Source: VRUE01 sp963702175
Lineage (GTDB): Bacteria > Actinomycetota > Thermoleophilia > Solirubrobacterales > 70-9
Direction of reading: 5' to 3'
Length of the DNA stretch: 64,000 bases
Assembly: GCA_963702175.1 (NCBI GenBank)
Contig: OY969721.1
Coordinates: forward strand, 1,302,001-1,366,000
The notes below the pieces were generated by a model that did not search any database, was not told where the DNA came from, and saw nothing but the letters and a program-made list of their open reading frames with translations. Shown here one piece after another: positions 15,080 to 23,208 of the stretch. The position numbers were made by a program, and so were the translations under genes. The stretch's first letter is position 1. Each line of letters opens with the position of its first letter.

Positions 15080-17281
15080 TCAGTCTGCCGCCTCGCCAGC
15101 GGCGGCGCGAGTCGCGTCGCGCTTGGCGAAGTATTCCTCGCCCTCGATGCTGACATGGGGCAGAAGCCGGTCCATCCACCGGGGCAGCCACCAGGCGCGG
15201 CGGCCTAGCAGGACCATGATCGCCGGCACCATCAAACAGCGGACCAGGGTCGCGTCGATTGCGATCGCCACCGCCAGCCCGACCCCGAACTCCTTCACCA
15301 CCGGGTTGCCGTTGAGGACGAAGCTGGTGAAGACGCAGACCATGATCGCCGCCGCCGAGGTGATCACGCGACCGGTGTTGGCCAGGCCCTCGATGACGGC
15401 GCGATGGGCGTCGCCGGTCTGCTTGTAGTGCTCCCGCATCTGCGTCAGCAGGAAGACCTCGTAGTCCATCGAGAGCCCGAAGAGGATCGCGAACATCAGC
15501 AGCGGCACGAAGCTGACGATCGGGATCGCGTGGTCGAGGCCGATCAGCGACGAGCCCCAGCCGAGCTGGAAGACCGCAGTCACCACGCCGTAGGCGGCGG
15601 CGACCGAGAGCAGGTTCATCGCCGCCGCCTTGACCGGCACCAGCAGCGAGCGGAAGGCGAGCAGAAGGACGAGGAAGCTGAGCCCGACGACGATCGCGAT
15701 CATCAGCGGCAGCTTGTCGCTGATCTGGGTGGCGAGATCGATGTAGCCGGCGGTCTGCCCGCCGACATAGGCGGCGCCTTGGCTGCCGGCGAGACCTTCG
15801 GGGATCGTCGTCTCCCGCAGCTCTTCAACCAGGTCGACGGTCGCGTCGCCCCAGGGGGGCGATTTCGAGATCGCCGAGACGACCGCCACCGTGCCTTTCT
15901 CGTCGAAGGTCGGCGGGGAGACGGCGGCGATGTCCGGCGCGCCGTCGACGGTCCGCGCCAGCTTGGGCATCGCTTCTTTCGCTTCTTTGGCGCTGTCGAA
16001 CTCGGCGGCGATCAGCAGCGGGCCGTTGACGCCGGGGCCGAAGCCCTCGGTGAGGCCGTCATAGGCCTGCCGCGCCGTCGTCGACTTGGGCAGGGCGCTG
16101 ATGTCGTTCTGCCCCAGCTCCAGTTCGAAGATCGGCAGCGCGAGCACGACAAGGACCACCAGGGCCGCGAGGGCTGAGCGCCAAGGCCGGCTGGCGACCC
16201 CTTCTGCCCAGCGCCGCCAGCCATGCGGCTGGTGATCATCCGGGTGGGTCTTGCCGAGCTTGACCCGCAGCGAGTCGATCCGCGGCCCGAGCGCGCCGAG
16301 CAGCGCCGGCAGCAGCGTGGTCGCGGCGGCGACCGCGACGACCACCGCGATCGCCGCGGTGAAGCCGAGGGTGCTGACCAGCGGGATCCCGGCGAAGGCA
16401 AGCGAGCAGAGCGCGATCACGACCGTGAAGCCGGCAAAGACGACGGCGCCGCCCGCGGTCGCGGTGGCGCGGGCGATCGACTCGCGCAGCTCCATCCCGT
16501 CGCGCAGCTGCAGCTTGTGGCGGGTGACGATGAAGAGGGCGTAGTCGATCCCGACGCCAAGCCCGATCATCGTCGCCAGGGTCGCAGCGACGCTCGGCAC
16601 CTGGACGACGCTCTCCAGCAGGCGCATCACCGAGAGCGCACAGGCGAGGCCGACCACGGCGGAGACGATCGGCAGCGCCATCGCCGTCGCCGTGCCGAAG
16701 GCGAAGAGGAGGATGATCACCGCCGCGGTCAGCCCGATCGCCTCGCTGATCTCGGTCGAGGGTTTGGAGAGCTGCTGGCCGACGTAGCTGCCGACCGAGG
16801 TTTCCAGCCCGGCGGCCCGTGCGGGCCCGCCCGCATCGAGGACGGCCTGCGCTTGGTCTTCGGTGAGTTCGCCGGGCCCGGCGTCGAGGTAGACGGGGAC
16901 GTAGGCGATCCTCTTGTCCTTGCTGAGGAAGTCCGCCCCGGCCGGGCTGAGCGGGTCGATGGCCGAGTTGACGTCGCCCATCGCCTGCAGCCGCTTCGCC
17001 GTTTCCGAGACCGCCGCGCTGTATTTCGGGCTGGTCAGCGGCGCGCCGCTGGAGCGGATCACCAGCGGGTTGTTGCCGAAGGCCTGTTCGGGCAGGTTGT
17101 CTTCGAGCAGTTCGGTAGCGATCGTCGAGTCGGTGCCCGGCAGGGTCAGGTTGTCGTTGGTTTTGCTTTCGGAGCTCTGCCCGGCGACGACCAGGGCGAT
17201 AGCGATGGCGAGCCAGACGCCGATCGTCGGCCAGTGGTGGCGCGAGCAGAAGCGGCCGATCGCGTAGAGGGGGCCGGTCAC
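15080..17281 (-). CDS. MMPL-family RND transporter
   Basis: This 733-residue protein has the duplicated RND layout: an N-terminal helix (residues 17-34), an extracytoplasmic loop domain, then helices 2-6 with GLGVGIDYALFIVTRHK, a second loop domain, and helices 8-12 with FGLSMDYEVFLLTQMREHY. The acidic residues in both motifs (GID-Y and MD-YE) are the proton-relay positions of MMPL proteins. Actinobacterial MMPLs export lipids, siderophores or drugs; the substrate is not clear here. GTG start. It is followed by pgsA, and a ferritin-like lipoprotein gene lies 14 bases upstream on the same strand. Confidence 0.9.
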   Translation of the reverse strand: MTGPLYAIGRFCSRHHWPTIGVWLAIAIALVVAGQSSESKTNDNLTLPGTDSTIATELLEDNLPEQAFGNNPLVIRSSGAPLTSPKYSAAVSETAKRLQAMGDVNSAIDPLSPAGADFLSKDKRIAYVPVYLDAGPGELTEDQAQAVLDAGGPARAAGLETSVGSYVGQQLSKPSTEISEAIGLTAAVIILLFAFGTATAMALPIVSAVVGLACALSVMRLLESVVQVPSVAATLATMIGLGVGIDYALFIVTRHKLQLRDGMELRESIARATATAGGAVVFAGFTVVIALCSLAFAGIPLVSTLGFTAAIAVVVAVAAATTLLPALLGALGPRIDSLRVKLGKTHPDDHQPHGWRRWAEGVASRPWRSALAALVVLVVLALPIFELELGQNDISALPKSTTARQAYDGLTEGFGPGVNGPLLIAAEFDSAKEAKEAMPKLARTVDGAPDIAAVSPPTFDEKGTVAVVSAISKSPPWGDATVDLVEELRETTIPEGLAGSQGAAYVGGQTAGYIDLATQISDKLPLMIAIVVGLSFLVLLLAFRSLLVPVKAAAMNLLSVAAAYGVVTAVFQLGWGSSLIGLDHAIPIVSFVPLLMFAILFGLSMDYEVFLLTQMREHYKQTGDAHRAVIEGLANTGRVITSAAAIMVCVFTSFVLNGNPVVKEFGVGLAVAIAIDATLVRCLMVPAIMVLLGRRAWWLPRWMDRLLPHVSIEGEEYFAKRDATRAAAGEAAD

Positions 17282-17295
17282 GTGCGGATCATCTC

Positions 17296-17877
17296 CTACT
17301 CGCCGGGCGGAGCCGGCTGCGCCGGCGGGGGCAGGTCACCGGGCTCGAAGGCCACGGATGCCGACTCAGCCGGACTGGCGCCGAGACCCTGCCGCAGGAC
17401 GACCAGGTGCTGGGCGTGGCTGACGCCGATCGACGCGGCGAGCGTGCGCGGCGCTCCGGTCGCCAGGCGCGGCGCCGCCTCCAAATAGGCGGCGAGCGCC
17501 GCGTTCTCGAGCCCGTAGGCGAGGGTGAGGAAGCCGGCCTCGTCGGTGACGCCGGCGAAGTCGAGCTCTTCCTGTTCGGCATCGGTCTTGCCGCCCAAGC
17601 CCCGGACTGCCTTGGTGAGCGCGTCAACATGCTCCTGGGCCTGGGCGCGGAACTCGCGCCCAACCGCGCGATAGGGCCCACGCAGTAGGTGCTCGCCTCG
17701 GGCATAAGCGGAGGCGACGGTCAGCTCTCGAGCCAGCGCCGCGTTGAGGATCTCGACGTCGGCGGCCTTCTCATCGTCGCTCGCCCTCTGGTCGTCGCCG
17801 CAGCCGGCGGCGGAAGCCGCCAGGACGGCGACAACGAAAAGGGCGACGACGCGGATAGCGCCGCGCCGTCGCCCCAT
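17296..17877 (-). CDS. Lipoprotein with ferritin-like (DUF4439-type) helical domain
   Basis: Starting at ATG 17877 gives MGRRRGAIRVVALFVVAVLA and a lipobox SAAGC, so it is a predicted lipoprotein. The mature part (about 160 residues) has the four-helix pattern VEILNAALARELTVASAYAR, then AQAQEHVDALTKAVRGLGGK, and a repeat of this pattern with LENAALAAYLEA and SHAQHLVVLRQGLG. Two E--H-like positions resemble a ferritin-like iron site, but not all ligands are clear. It sits just before the MMPL gene on the same strand. An upstream ATG (17910) adds 11 residues and is less likely. Confidence 0.7.
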   Translation of the reverse strand: MGRRRGAIRVVALFVVAVLAASAAGCGDDQRASDDEKAADVEILNAALARELTVASAYARGEHLLRGPYRAVGREFRAQAQEHVDALTKAVRGLGGKTDAEQEELDFAGVTDEAGFLTLAYGLENAALAAYLEAAPRLATGAPRTLAASIGVSHAQHLVVLRQGLGASPAESASVAFEPGDLPPPAQPAPPGE

Positions 17878-17955
17878 GCGGGAGTGCTGCACCTGCTTCG
17901 CGCCCTTCATGGACGCGAAGCCTATTCAGCTAGACCCGCCAAGCCCCCCAGATCG

Positions 17956-18720
17956 TTACGACTTCTTCGCAGCCTTTGCCTTCTTGGACTTCGAAGCGGA
18001 GCCTGAAGCCGAATCCCGACCTTCGAAGTGCAGGAATGCAACCGTCGATGGAATGCCCTCCTCGCCCGACTTCGCCAAACGAGAAGCGCTCTTCGTATGA
18101 ATCTCGATCGCTTGCTCGAGCGTCTCATTAACAAGTTCAACCGTTTCGTTCCAACCCTGCTCGTCGACAACGCCAGGAGTCCAACTGATATGGCGATCGT
18201 CACGAGCGTCAAAGGTGCCGTTCTTCAGCGCAGCGACCACGTCGTCTACGAGCAATCTAATAAAGGAGGCACTCATCCCAGGCTTGATCGAGGCGGGAAG
18301 GTGCTGCCAGTCCTGATCCGTTAGGAAGGCTCTAGCGGTAGCACGGTAGTAGTGCTCGACCGCCCCGCGGCGCGGCTCGGTTTTGACCAGTTCGATGCAC
18401 TCGTAGTCCTTGAGGACTTTGACGTGGTAGCTGACCTGGCTCAGGCCCTCGTCGAGCTCCTTGGAGAGTTCGTTGGGGCTCGCGAGCCGCTCGTTGAGGA
18501 TCGCAAGGATTTCAACCCGGAGCGGGTGCGCAAGCGCCTTGACTAGGCGTTGGTCGACGCCGGTCTTCGTCTTGCCTTTGGCCTTGGACTTCTTAGTAGT
18601 CGTCGTCTTGGGGGGCACAGCGGGTTCCTCCGATCGTTTGCGCGGGCTTCGCACCACTTTTGCCACACGCTGATTAATCACTGCATCGTATTGGTCAAGC
18701 ACGCTGCTTTGCAAATCCAA
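17956..18720 (-). CDS. Winged-helix (ArsR-like) regulator, paralogue 1 of 3
   Basis: This 254-residue protein has a basic Lys/Thr-rich N-terminus (PPKTTTTKKSKAKGKTKTG) and then an ArsR-like winged helix at about 54-125: LVKALAHPLRVEILAILNER, SPNELSKELDEGLSQVSYHV, and the wing LVKTEPRRGAVEHYYRA. A 120-residue C-terminal helical domain is shared with the genes at 19697 and 20490 (AFLTDQDW, GTFDARDDRH-SWTP, EETL/NETLEQAI), and a Lys/Ser-rich tail ends the protein. No metal-binding cysteines are seen. TTG at 18720 is weak; a GTG a few codons in is possible. An upstream element shared with the 20490 gene lies at 18754-18790. Confidence 0.75.
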   Translation of the reverse strand: MDLQSSVLDQYDAVINQRVAKVVRSPRKRSEEPAVPPKTTTTKKSKAKGKTKTGVDQRLVKALAHPLRVEILAILNERLASPNELSKELDEGLSQVSYHVKVLKDYECIELVKTEPRRGAVEHYYRATARAFLTDQDWQHLPASIKPGMSASFIRLLVDDVVAALKNGTFDARDDRHISWTPGVVDEQGWNETVELVNETLEQAIEIHTKSASRLAKSGEEGIPSTVAFLHFEGRDSASGSASKSKKAKAAKKS

Positions 18721-18753
18721 TCGTGCAAATCGCGACTTTTTAACCCAACCTTC

Positions 18754-18790
18754 CTATTAGTGGAACTAATTTGAGCAATCAAGGGGTCTA
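18754..18790 (-). promoter_or_regulatory. Promoter-like element shared by two winged-helix genes
   Basis: On the minus strand this reads TTGATT, 17 bases, TAATAG: a good -35/-10 pair in front of the 17956-18720 gene. The core TCAAATT-GTT-CAC, and TAGACC upstream of it, recur at 21215-21253 in front of the paralogue at 20490-21110. Conservation beyond the hexamers suggests a shared operator as well. Confidence 0.5.
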
Positions 18791-18811
18791 AGGCAACGTA
18801 CGGAGGTCGCG

Positions 18812-18851
18812 ACCCCCCGTCCGAAAGAGCTGACATTTCGAGAAGGGGGGT
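18812..18851. other. Nested hairpin in the divergent gap
   Basis: ACCCCCC (18812-18818) pairs with GGGGGGT (18845-18851), and GAAA inside pairs with TTTC. It lies in the 285-base gap between the winged-helix gene and the uracil-DNA glycosylase gene, on neither transcript by strict reading. The remainder of the gap (18852-19005) holds a GGCCGGG/CCCCGGCC palindrome and no other feature I can name. Confidence 0.35.
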
Positions 18852-19005
18852 GAGGCAGGGTGAAGATCGGTACTACGGACCACGTCGTCCCACTGCTTTC
18901 AACCAGCAAGGCTCGCTAGGCAAGGCGCGGACGGGTCCCGGTCCCAGATTCGATGGGGCCGGGCCCCGGCCTGCCTTCCTAGCTCAGTCGTGATTCAGTT
19001 AGCGG

Positions 19006-19713
19006 GTGAGCGAGGTCACGCCCGCCCGCCCTGTCCCGCTAGATGCGCTAGCGGCCAAGATACATGGCTGCCGGCGCTGCCCTCGCCTAGTCGAGTGGCG
19101 CGAGGCCCGCGCCGCAGACCCACCGCGTCGCTATCGCGGCGAGGACTACTGGGCGCGGCCGCTCGACGGCTTCGGCGACCCTGCCGCGAGGGTGGCGATC
19201 GTCGGCCTCGCGCCCGCGGCGCACGGCGCCAACCGCACCGGGCGGATGTTCACCGGCGACCGCTCGGGCGAGTGGCTCTACGCGGCGCTGCACCGCGCCG
19301 GCTACGCGAACCAGCCCGAGTCCGAGCGGCGCGGCGACGAGCTGCGCCTACGCGACGTCTACCTGACCGCCGTGGTCCGCTGCGCACCGCCGGCCAACCG
19401 CCCGAGCCCGGCCGAGCGCGACAACTGCCTCCCCTACCTGGAGCGGGAGCTGGAGCTGCTCGACCGCAGCGAGGTGATCGTCGCTCTCGGCGCCTTCGCC
19501 TGGGACGGGGCGCTGCGGGCGATTCGCGGGCTCGGCAGCGAGATCCCGCGGCCACGGCCGCGCTTCGGCCATGGCACCGAGGCGGCGGTGGGACGCTGGA
19601 AGCTGCTCGGCTGCTACCACCCGAGCCAGCAGAACACCTTCACTGGCCGCCTCACCGCTCCGATGCTCGACGCCGTCTTCGCCCGGGCCCGCCAGCTCAC
19701 AACCGGTCCGTAG
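19006..19713 (+). CDS. Family 5 uracil-DNA glycosylase (UdgB type)
   Basis: This 235-residue protein carries the family-5 motif GLAPAAHGANRTGRMFTGDR at residues 67-86 and the second active-site motif HPSQQNTFTG (His205). Four cysteines suited to a 4Fe-4S cluster are at C22, C25 (GCRRCPRL), C126 and C141. Family 5 lacks the polar catalytic residue of families 1 and 4 in the first motif, as here (Ala71-Ala72 after GLAP), and removes uracil, hypoxanthine or ethenocytosine from DNA. The start is GTG 19006. The 3' end overlaps the convergent winged-helix gene by 17 bases. Confidence 0.9.
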   Translation: MSEVTPARPVPLDALAAKIHGCRRCPRLVEWREARAADPPRRYRGEDYWARPLDGFGDPAARVAIVGLAPAAHGANRTGRMFTGDRSGEWLYAALHRAGYANQPESERRGDELRLRDVYLTAVVRCAPPANRPSPAERDNCLPYLERELELLDRSEVIVALGAFAWDGALRAIRGLGSEIPRPRPRFGHGTEAAVGRWKLLGCYHPSQQNTFTGRLTAPMLDAVFARARQLTTGP

Positions 19714-20365
19714 CGGCCGAGCCGGCGTCGCTCGGCGCAGAGCCCGTCGCGGTCTCGAAGCCAATCAACGCGACGGTGGTCGGGATCGCCTGCTCGTCGC
19801 TCGCCGCCAGGCGCTCCGCGCTTTCCGACTTGATCGCTTTCACCTTCTCCAGGGTCTCGCTCAGGAGAGCGCCGACGTCGCCGAAGCCCTTTGCGTCGAG
19901 CGACATCGAGACCATGCTCAGGTGGACCTCGCTGCGGGCGGTGAAGGTGCCGGCCTCGAGCGCCACCGCGACCTCGTCGTAGATGTTCCGGAGGGTGCCT
20001 CCGGTTATCCCCGACTTGAAGGTCTCCGGCAAGCTGTCCCAGGCCCGATCGTCGAAGGCGAGGGTCTTCCTCGCCCGGTAGAAGTGCTCCTTGGCGCCAC
20101 GGCGCGGCTCCACCCTGACCAGCTCGATTAGGCCTTCGCGCTCGAGCTCCTCGAAGTGGTAGTTGATGTAGGCGGCGGAAACGCCGATTTCCCTGCCCAC
20201 CGCGCTCGGGCTCGAGACTCCTTCGTTGAGCACGACCAGGACATGGGCGCGCACCGTGTGAGAGAGAGCAAAGACCAGCCTCGGGTCCATGAATCGCTTC
20301 AGCTTGCTCTCGTCGATCGTGGTCCGCTTGCCCATTTTCTTCAGCTTGGCCTTGCGATCCATCAT
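19697..20365 (-). CDS. Winged-helix (ArsR-like) regulator, paralogue 2 of 3
   Basis: I use ATG 20365 (MMDRKAKLKKMGKR). The winged helix lies at about residues 26-100: LVFALSHTVRAHVLVVLNEG, SPSAVGREIGVSAAYINYHF, LVRVEPRRGAKEHFYRARK. The C-terminal domain shares GTFTARSEVHLS and LSETLEKVKAIKSESAERL with its two paralogues. It is the most divergent of the three and lacks the Lys-rich N-terminus of paralogue 1. No cysteine metal site. It is 97 bases downstream of the third paralogue on the same strand and overlaps the glycosylase gene tail. Confidence 0.75.
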   Translation of the reverse strand: MMDRKAKLKKMGKRTTIDESKLKRFMDPRLVFALSHTVRAHVLVVLNEGVSSPSAVGREIGVSAAYINYHFEELEREGLIELVRVEPRRGAKEHFYRARKTLAFDDRAWDSLPETFKSGITGGTLRNIYDEVAVALEAGTFTARSEVHLSMVSMSLDAKGFGDVGALLSETLEKVKAIKSESAERLAASDEQAIPTTVALIGFETATGSAPSDAGSAATDRL

Positions 20366-20489
20366 GCCTCCCCGATCTACACCGACGCCCACCAGAGGGT
20401 CGTTTCTCTATAAGACCCTTCAAGTACCCGATTTAGTCACACCGACCTTGCAAACGGGGGATGCTGGCTTGAGGACTCCCTAGGAGGGA

Positions 20490-21110
20490 CTAGTCGGCGG
20501 CTGGCTCGTCCGCGCTCACCCTCGGTGGCGCTTCAAAGCCCGCGATCGAGACGGCCGCTGGGATCGGTTGGTCGCCGCTCGCCTCGAGGCGCTCGGCACA
20601 CTCTGTCTGGAGCGCGATCACCCGGTTCATCGTCTCCTCGAGCATCGTGGTGAGCTCATCCCAGCCTTGCTCGTCTACGTGGAGCCTCGTGCGGCTGAGA
20701 TGTCCGCTCCGCGCGTCGAAAGTGCCCTCGGCCAGCGCTTCCTTGACGTCAGCAATAACGAGCCGGAAGAGATCGGCGCTGAAACTTCGCCTAATCCCTT
20801 TCGGCAAGCGCTCCCACTCGCTGTCGTCGAGGAGGAAGCGACGTTTCAACCGGTAGTAGTGCTCGACCGTCCCGCGCCGCGGCTCGGTTTTGACCAGCTC
20901 AACGTAACCGAGCTTCTCCAGCTCTTTGACGTGATAAGCGACGTAGTTGACGCTGAGCCCCGCTTCGCGGGCGAGGTCGCTCGGGCTGGCGGTCGCTTCG
21001 CCCAGCGCGTCGATGACATGCACGCGCAGCGGGTGCGAGAGGGCGCTGACCAACCTGGGATCTACCAGGGACCTGAGGTCGCCCTTGGTCTTCTTGCTCG
21101 GTTCGCTCAC
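20490..21110 (-). CDS. Winged-helix (ArsR-like) regulator, paralogue 3 of 3
   Basis: This 206-residue protein is close to paralogue 1: winged helix at about 17-90 (LVSALSHPLRVHVIDALGEA, SPSDLAREAGLSVNYVAYHV, LVKTEPRRGTVEHYYRLKR), then a C-terminal domain with FLLDDSEWERLPKGIRRSFS, GTFDARSGHLSRT and LEETMNRVIALQTECAERLE. ATG start. The signal sensed is unknown; the absence of metal ligands argues against a metal sensor. The upstream promoter-like element at 21215-21253 matches that of paralogue 1. It is divergent from the RRE-ThiF gene, so it is a candidate regulator of it. Confidence 0.77.
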   Translation of the reverse strand: MSEPSKKTKGDLRSLVDPRLVSALSHPLRVHVIDALGEATASPSDLAREAGLSVNYVAYHVKELEKLGYVELVKTEPRRGTVEHYYRLKRRFLLDDSEWERLPKGIRRSFSADLFRLVIADVKEALAEGTFDARSGHLSRTRLHVDEQGWDELTTMLEETMNRVIALQTECAERLEASGDQPIPAAVSIAGFEAPPRVSADEPAAD

Positions 21111-21214
21111 TGGCCGCCCATCGCTCCCCTCCGTTCTTCGGCGCGCCGAGCGCCCAACTTTACGTTCCTGCCCGGGGTCTGGGGTGCGCGATGGCCGCTA
21201 TTGATCGGGCTACG

Positions 21215-21253
21215 CATATTGTGTGAAACGAATTTGAACAATAGATCGGTCTA
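21215..21253 (-). promoter_or_regulatory. Second copy of the winged-helix promoter-like element
   Basis: Minus strand: TAGACC, then TTGTTCAAATTCGTTTCAC, then CAATAT. It aligns base for base with 18754-18790 across about 30 positions (TAGACC, TTG-TCAAATT-GTT-CAC). The hexamers are weaker than in the first copy, so the conserved part may be an operator rather than only a promoter. It also lies directly upstream of the divergent ThiF-like gene. Confidence 0.5.
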
Positions 21254-21282
21254 GAACAGTGAAGCGGCCCGGCCGCTGCACC

Positions 21283-22395
21283 ATGACCCGACCGCGAATC
21301 AAGAGAACGACCGAGCGGATGGAATCGCCCGACGGCGACCTCTACCTGATGAGGCCCAGCGCCGGCGCAGACATCCACATCGAGCAACCCGACGAGGACG
21401 GCCTGCGATTGCTAGCGGCGCTGGATGGGAGCCGGACGCGCGAGGCGCTCGAGCAGGAGTTCGGTGACGAGGAGGTCGGCGACTTGCTCGCCCAGCTCGA
21501 GGAGCTGGGCGTTGTCGAGGATGCCGCCGACGACGACCTGATCGAGGACGAGGTGGTGGCGCGCTTCGACCGCCAGCTCCGCTACTTCAGCGACATCACG
21601 GCCGGGCCGGCGCCTTCGCAGTGCCAGGCAAGGCTGGAAGGCGCTCGCATTGCCGTGCTTGGAGTCGGCGGCCTCGGCGGCTGGACCGCGCTCGCCCTTT
21701 CCTGCTGCGGGATCGGCGAGATGCTGCTGGTCGACTTCGACCGGGTCGAGCTGACCAACCTCAACCGCCAGGTCCTCTACGGCGAGGCCGACATCGGCCG
21801 GCTCAAGGCGGAGGCCGCGGCCGAACGGCTCGCCTCCTTCAACTCGCGCGCGCGGCTCGAGGTCCTGCCCAAGCGACTCGAAAGCGAGGCTGAGATCGGC
21901 GCGACGATCGCGGGCTACGACCTCGTGATCGACGCGATCGACTGGCCTGCCCATGAAGTCGAGCGCTGGGTCAACTCGGCCTGCTTCGCGGCCGGGATTC
22001 CCTTCGTCGCGATGAGTCACTTCCCCCCGATCGCCCGAGTTGGGCCGCTCTACGTGCCAGGAGTAACCGGCTGCTACGCCTGCCAGGAGATCTCCTACCG
22101 GCGCTCGTACCCGATGTTTGACGTCGCGATCGAACAACGCCAGGGCAAACTGGCCCCCAGCGCGACGCTGGGACCCGCCTGCGCGCTGATCGGCGGCCAG
22201 GTGGCGCTCGACATCGTCCATCACCTGACCGGACTCGCCGCGCCCTCGACGCTGGGCGCCGGCCACGTCTACGACCTGCGGACGATGCAGGTCGAACGCG
22301 AGGACGTCGTTCCCGAGCCCGACTGCCCGGTCTGTGCCCAGATGCAGCCCAGCCTCGAGGGCGATGAGCCGAGAGTTACGCGGCGTCGCTCGTAG
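21283..22395 (+). CDS. RRE (PqqD-like)-ThiF/E1-like adenylyltransferase fusion
   Basis: The N-terminus (about residues 5-85 from ATG 21283) has the pattern of a PqqD-like RiPP recognition element: three strands (GDLYLMRPSAGADIHIEQ) then helices (GLRLLAALDGSRTREALEQE, GDLLAQLEELGVVED). Residues 95-330 form an E1-like domain: VLGVGGLGG (nucleotide loop), LVDFDRVELTNLNRQ, Lys175 (RLKAEA) and DAIDWPAHE. Two CxxC pairs (CYAC, CPVC) fit a structural zinc. Fusions of this type (for example MccB and Ocin-ThiF) activate or deliver peptides in RiPP pathways; sulfur-carrier activation is the alternative. No precursor gene, YcaO or protease is visible nearby. An upstream GTG (21259) is possible. Confidence 0.75.
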   Translation: MTRPRIKRTTERMESPDGDLYLMRPSAGADIHIEQPDEDGLRLLAALDGSRTREALEQEFGDEEVGDLLAQLEELGVVEDAADDDLIEDEVVARFDRQLRYFSDITAGPAPSQCQARLEGARIAVLGVGGLGGWTALALSCCGIGEMLLVDFDRVELTNLNRQVLYGEADIGRLKAEAAAERLASFNSRARLEVLPKRLESEAEIGATIAGYDLVIDAIDWPAHEVERWVNSACFAAGIPFVAMSHFPPIARVGPLYVPGVTGCYACQEISYRRSYPMFDVAIEQRQGKLAPSATLGPACALIGGQVALDIVHHLTGLAAPSTLGAGHVYDLRTMQVEREDVVPEPDCPVCAQMQPSLEGDEPRVTRRRS

Positions 22396-22408
22396 AATGG
22401 GTACTCGC

Positions 22409-22481
22409 GCCGGCGTAGCTCAGTTGGTAGAGCACTTCACTCGTAATGAAGGGGTCCCCGGTTCAAGTCCGGGCGTCGGCT
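22409..22481 (+). tRNA. tRNA-Thr (CGT)
   Basis: A 73-nt tRNA: acceptor GCCGGCG (22409-22415) with CGTCGGC (22474-22480, one G-T pair), D-arm GTAGCTCAGTTGGTAGAGC, anticodon stem CTTCA/TGAAG with loop CTCGTAA giving anticodon CGT, and T-arm CCCGGTTCAAGTCCGGG. No encoded CCA follows the discriminator T. Confidence 0.96.
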
Positions 22482-22500
22482 CTGGGGTGCTGGGCGAGGC

Positions 22501-23208
22501 TCAGGGGCCCAGGGCGTCGAACTTGTAGCCGACGCCGCGCACGGTTAAGACCAGTTCGGGCTTCTGGGGGTCGCGCTCGACCTTCTGGCGCAAATTGGAG
22601 ATGTGGACGTCGCAGGCGCGCTCGTCGCCTTCGAACTCGGTCTGCCACAGCTCCTCCATGATTTTGCGGCGGGGAAAGACCTCACCCGCGTGGCCGACGA
22701 GGAGGCGGAGCAGCTGGAACTCGGAGCGGGTCAGGCTGACCGGCTCGCTGCGGACCGTGACAATGTGGCGGACGAGGTCGATTGCCACCGGACCCGACTC
22801 GATCCGTACCGCCTGGCCGAGCGGCGAGCGGTCGAGCTCGCGGCGGCGCAGCTGGGCACGGACCCGGCCGAGCAGCTCCCGCACCGAGAACGGCTTGGTC
22901 ACGTAGTCGTCGGCACCGACCTCGAGCCCGACCACCTTGTCGACCTCGGCGTCCTTGGCGGTGAGGACGATGATCGGTACGGCGCTGCGCGAGCGCACGT
23001 CGCGGCAGATGTCGAGTCCGCTAGGGCCCGGCATCATGATGTCGAGGATCAGGAGGTCGAAGGGGATGCCGTCATCGAGCATGCCGCTCGCCTCGTCGCC
23101 GTCCGCCGCCGCGGTCACCTCGAAGCCCTCCTGGAGAAGCGCGTAGCCGACCGAATCCCGCACCGAGGGCTCATCGTCGGCGATCAGGATGCGGCCACTA
23201 CTCATCAT
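22501..23208 (-). CDS. OmpR/PhoB-family response regulator
   Basis: This 235-residue protein has a receiver domain (residues 1-125) with the acidic pocket ADDE (10-13), phosphoacceptor Asp56 (LLILDIMMPG), T-A (VLTAKD) and Lys about 105 (YVTKPFSVRELL). The C-terminal winged helix contains VSLTRSEFQLLRLLVGHAGE and VHISNLRQKVE-D, ending RGVGYKFD. The histidine kinase gene overlaps its start (ATGA) and is upstream, so the pair is one two-component system. The signal is unknown. Confidence 0.92.
   Translation of the reverse strand: MMSSGRILIADDEPSVRDSVGYALLQEGFEVTAAADGDEASGMLDDGIPFDLLILDIMMPGPSGLDICRDVRSRSAVPIIVLTAKDAEVDKVVGLEVGADDYVTKPFSVRELLGRVRAQLRRRELDRSPLGQAVRIESGPVAIDLVRHIVTVRSEPVSLTRSEFQLLRLLVGHAGEVFPRRKIMEELWQTEFEGDERACDVHISNLRQKVERDPQKPELVLTVRGVGYKFDALGP

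Noticed and set aside
21191..21226. Eleven-residue frame MAAIDRATHIV as RiPP precursor for the RRE-ThiF protein
   Set aside because: No ribosome-binding site and no features of a precursor; short frames of this size occur by chance. Kept only as a remark.
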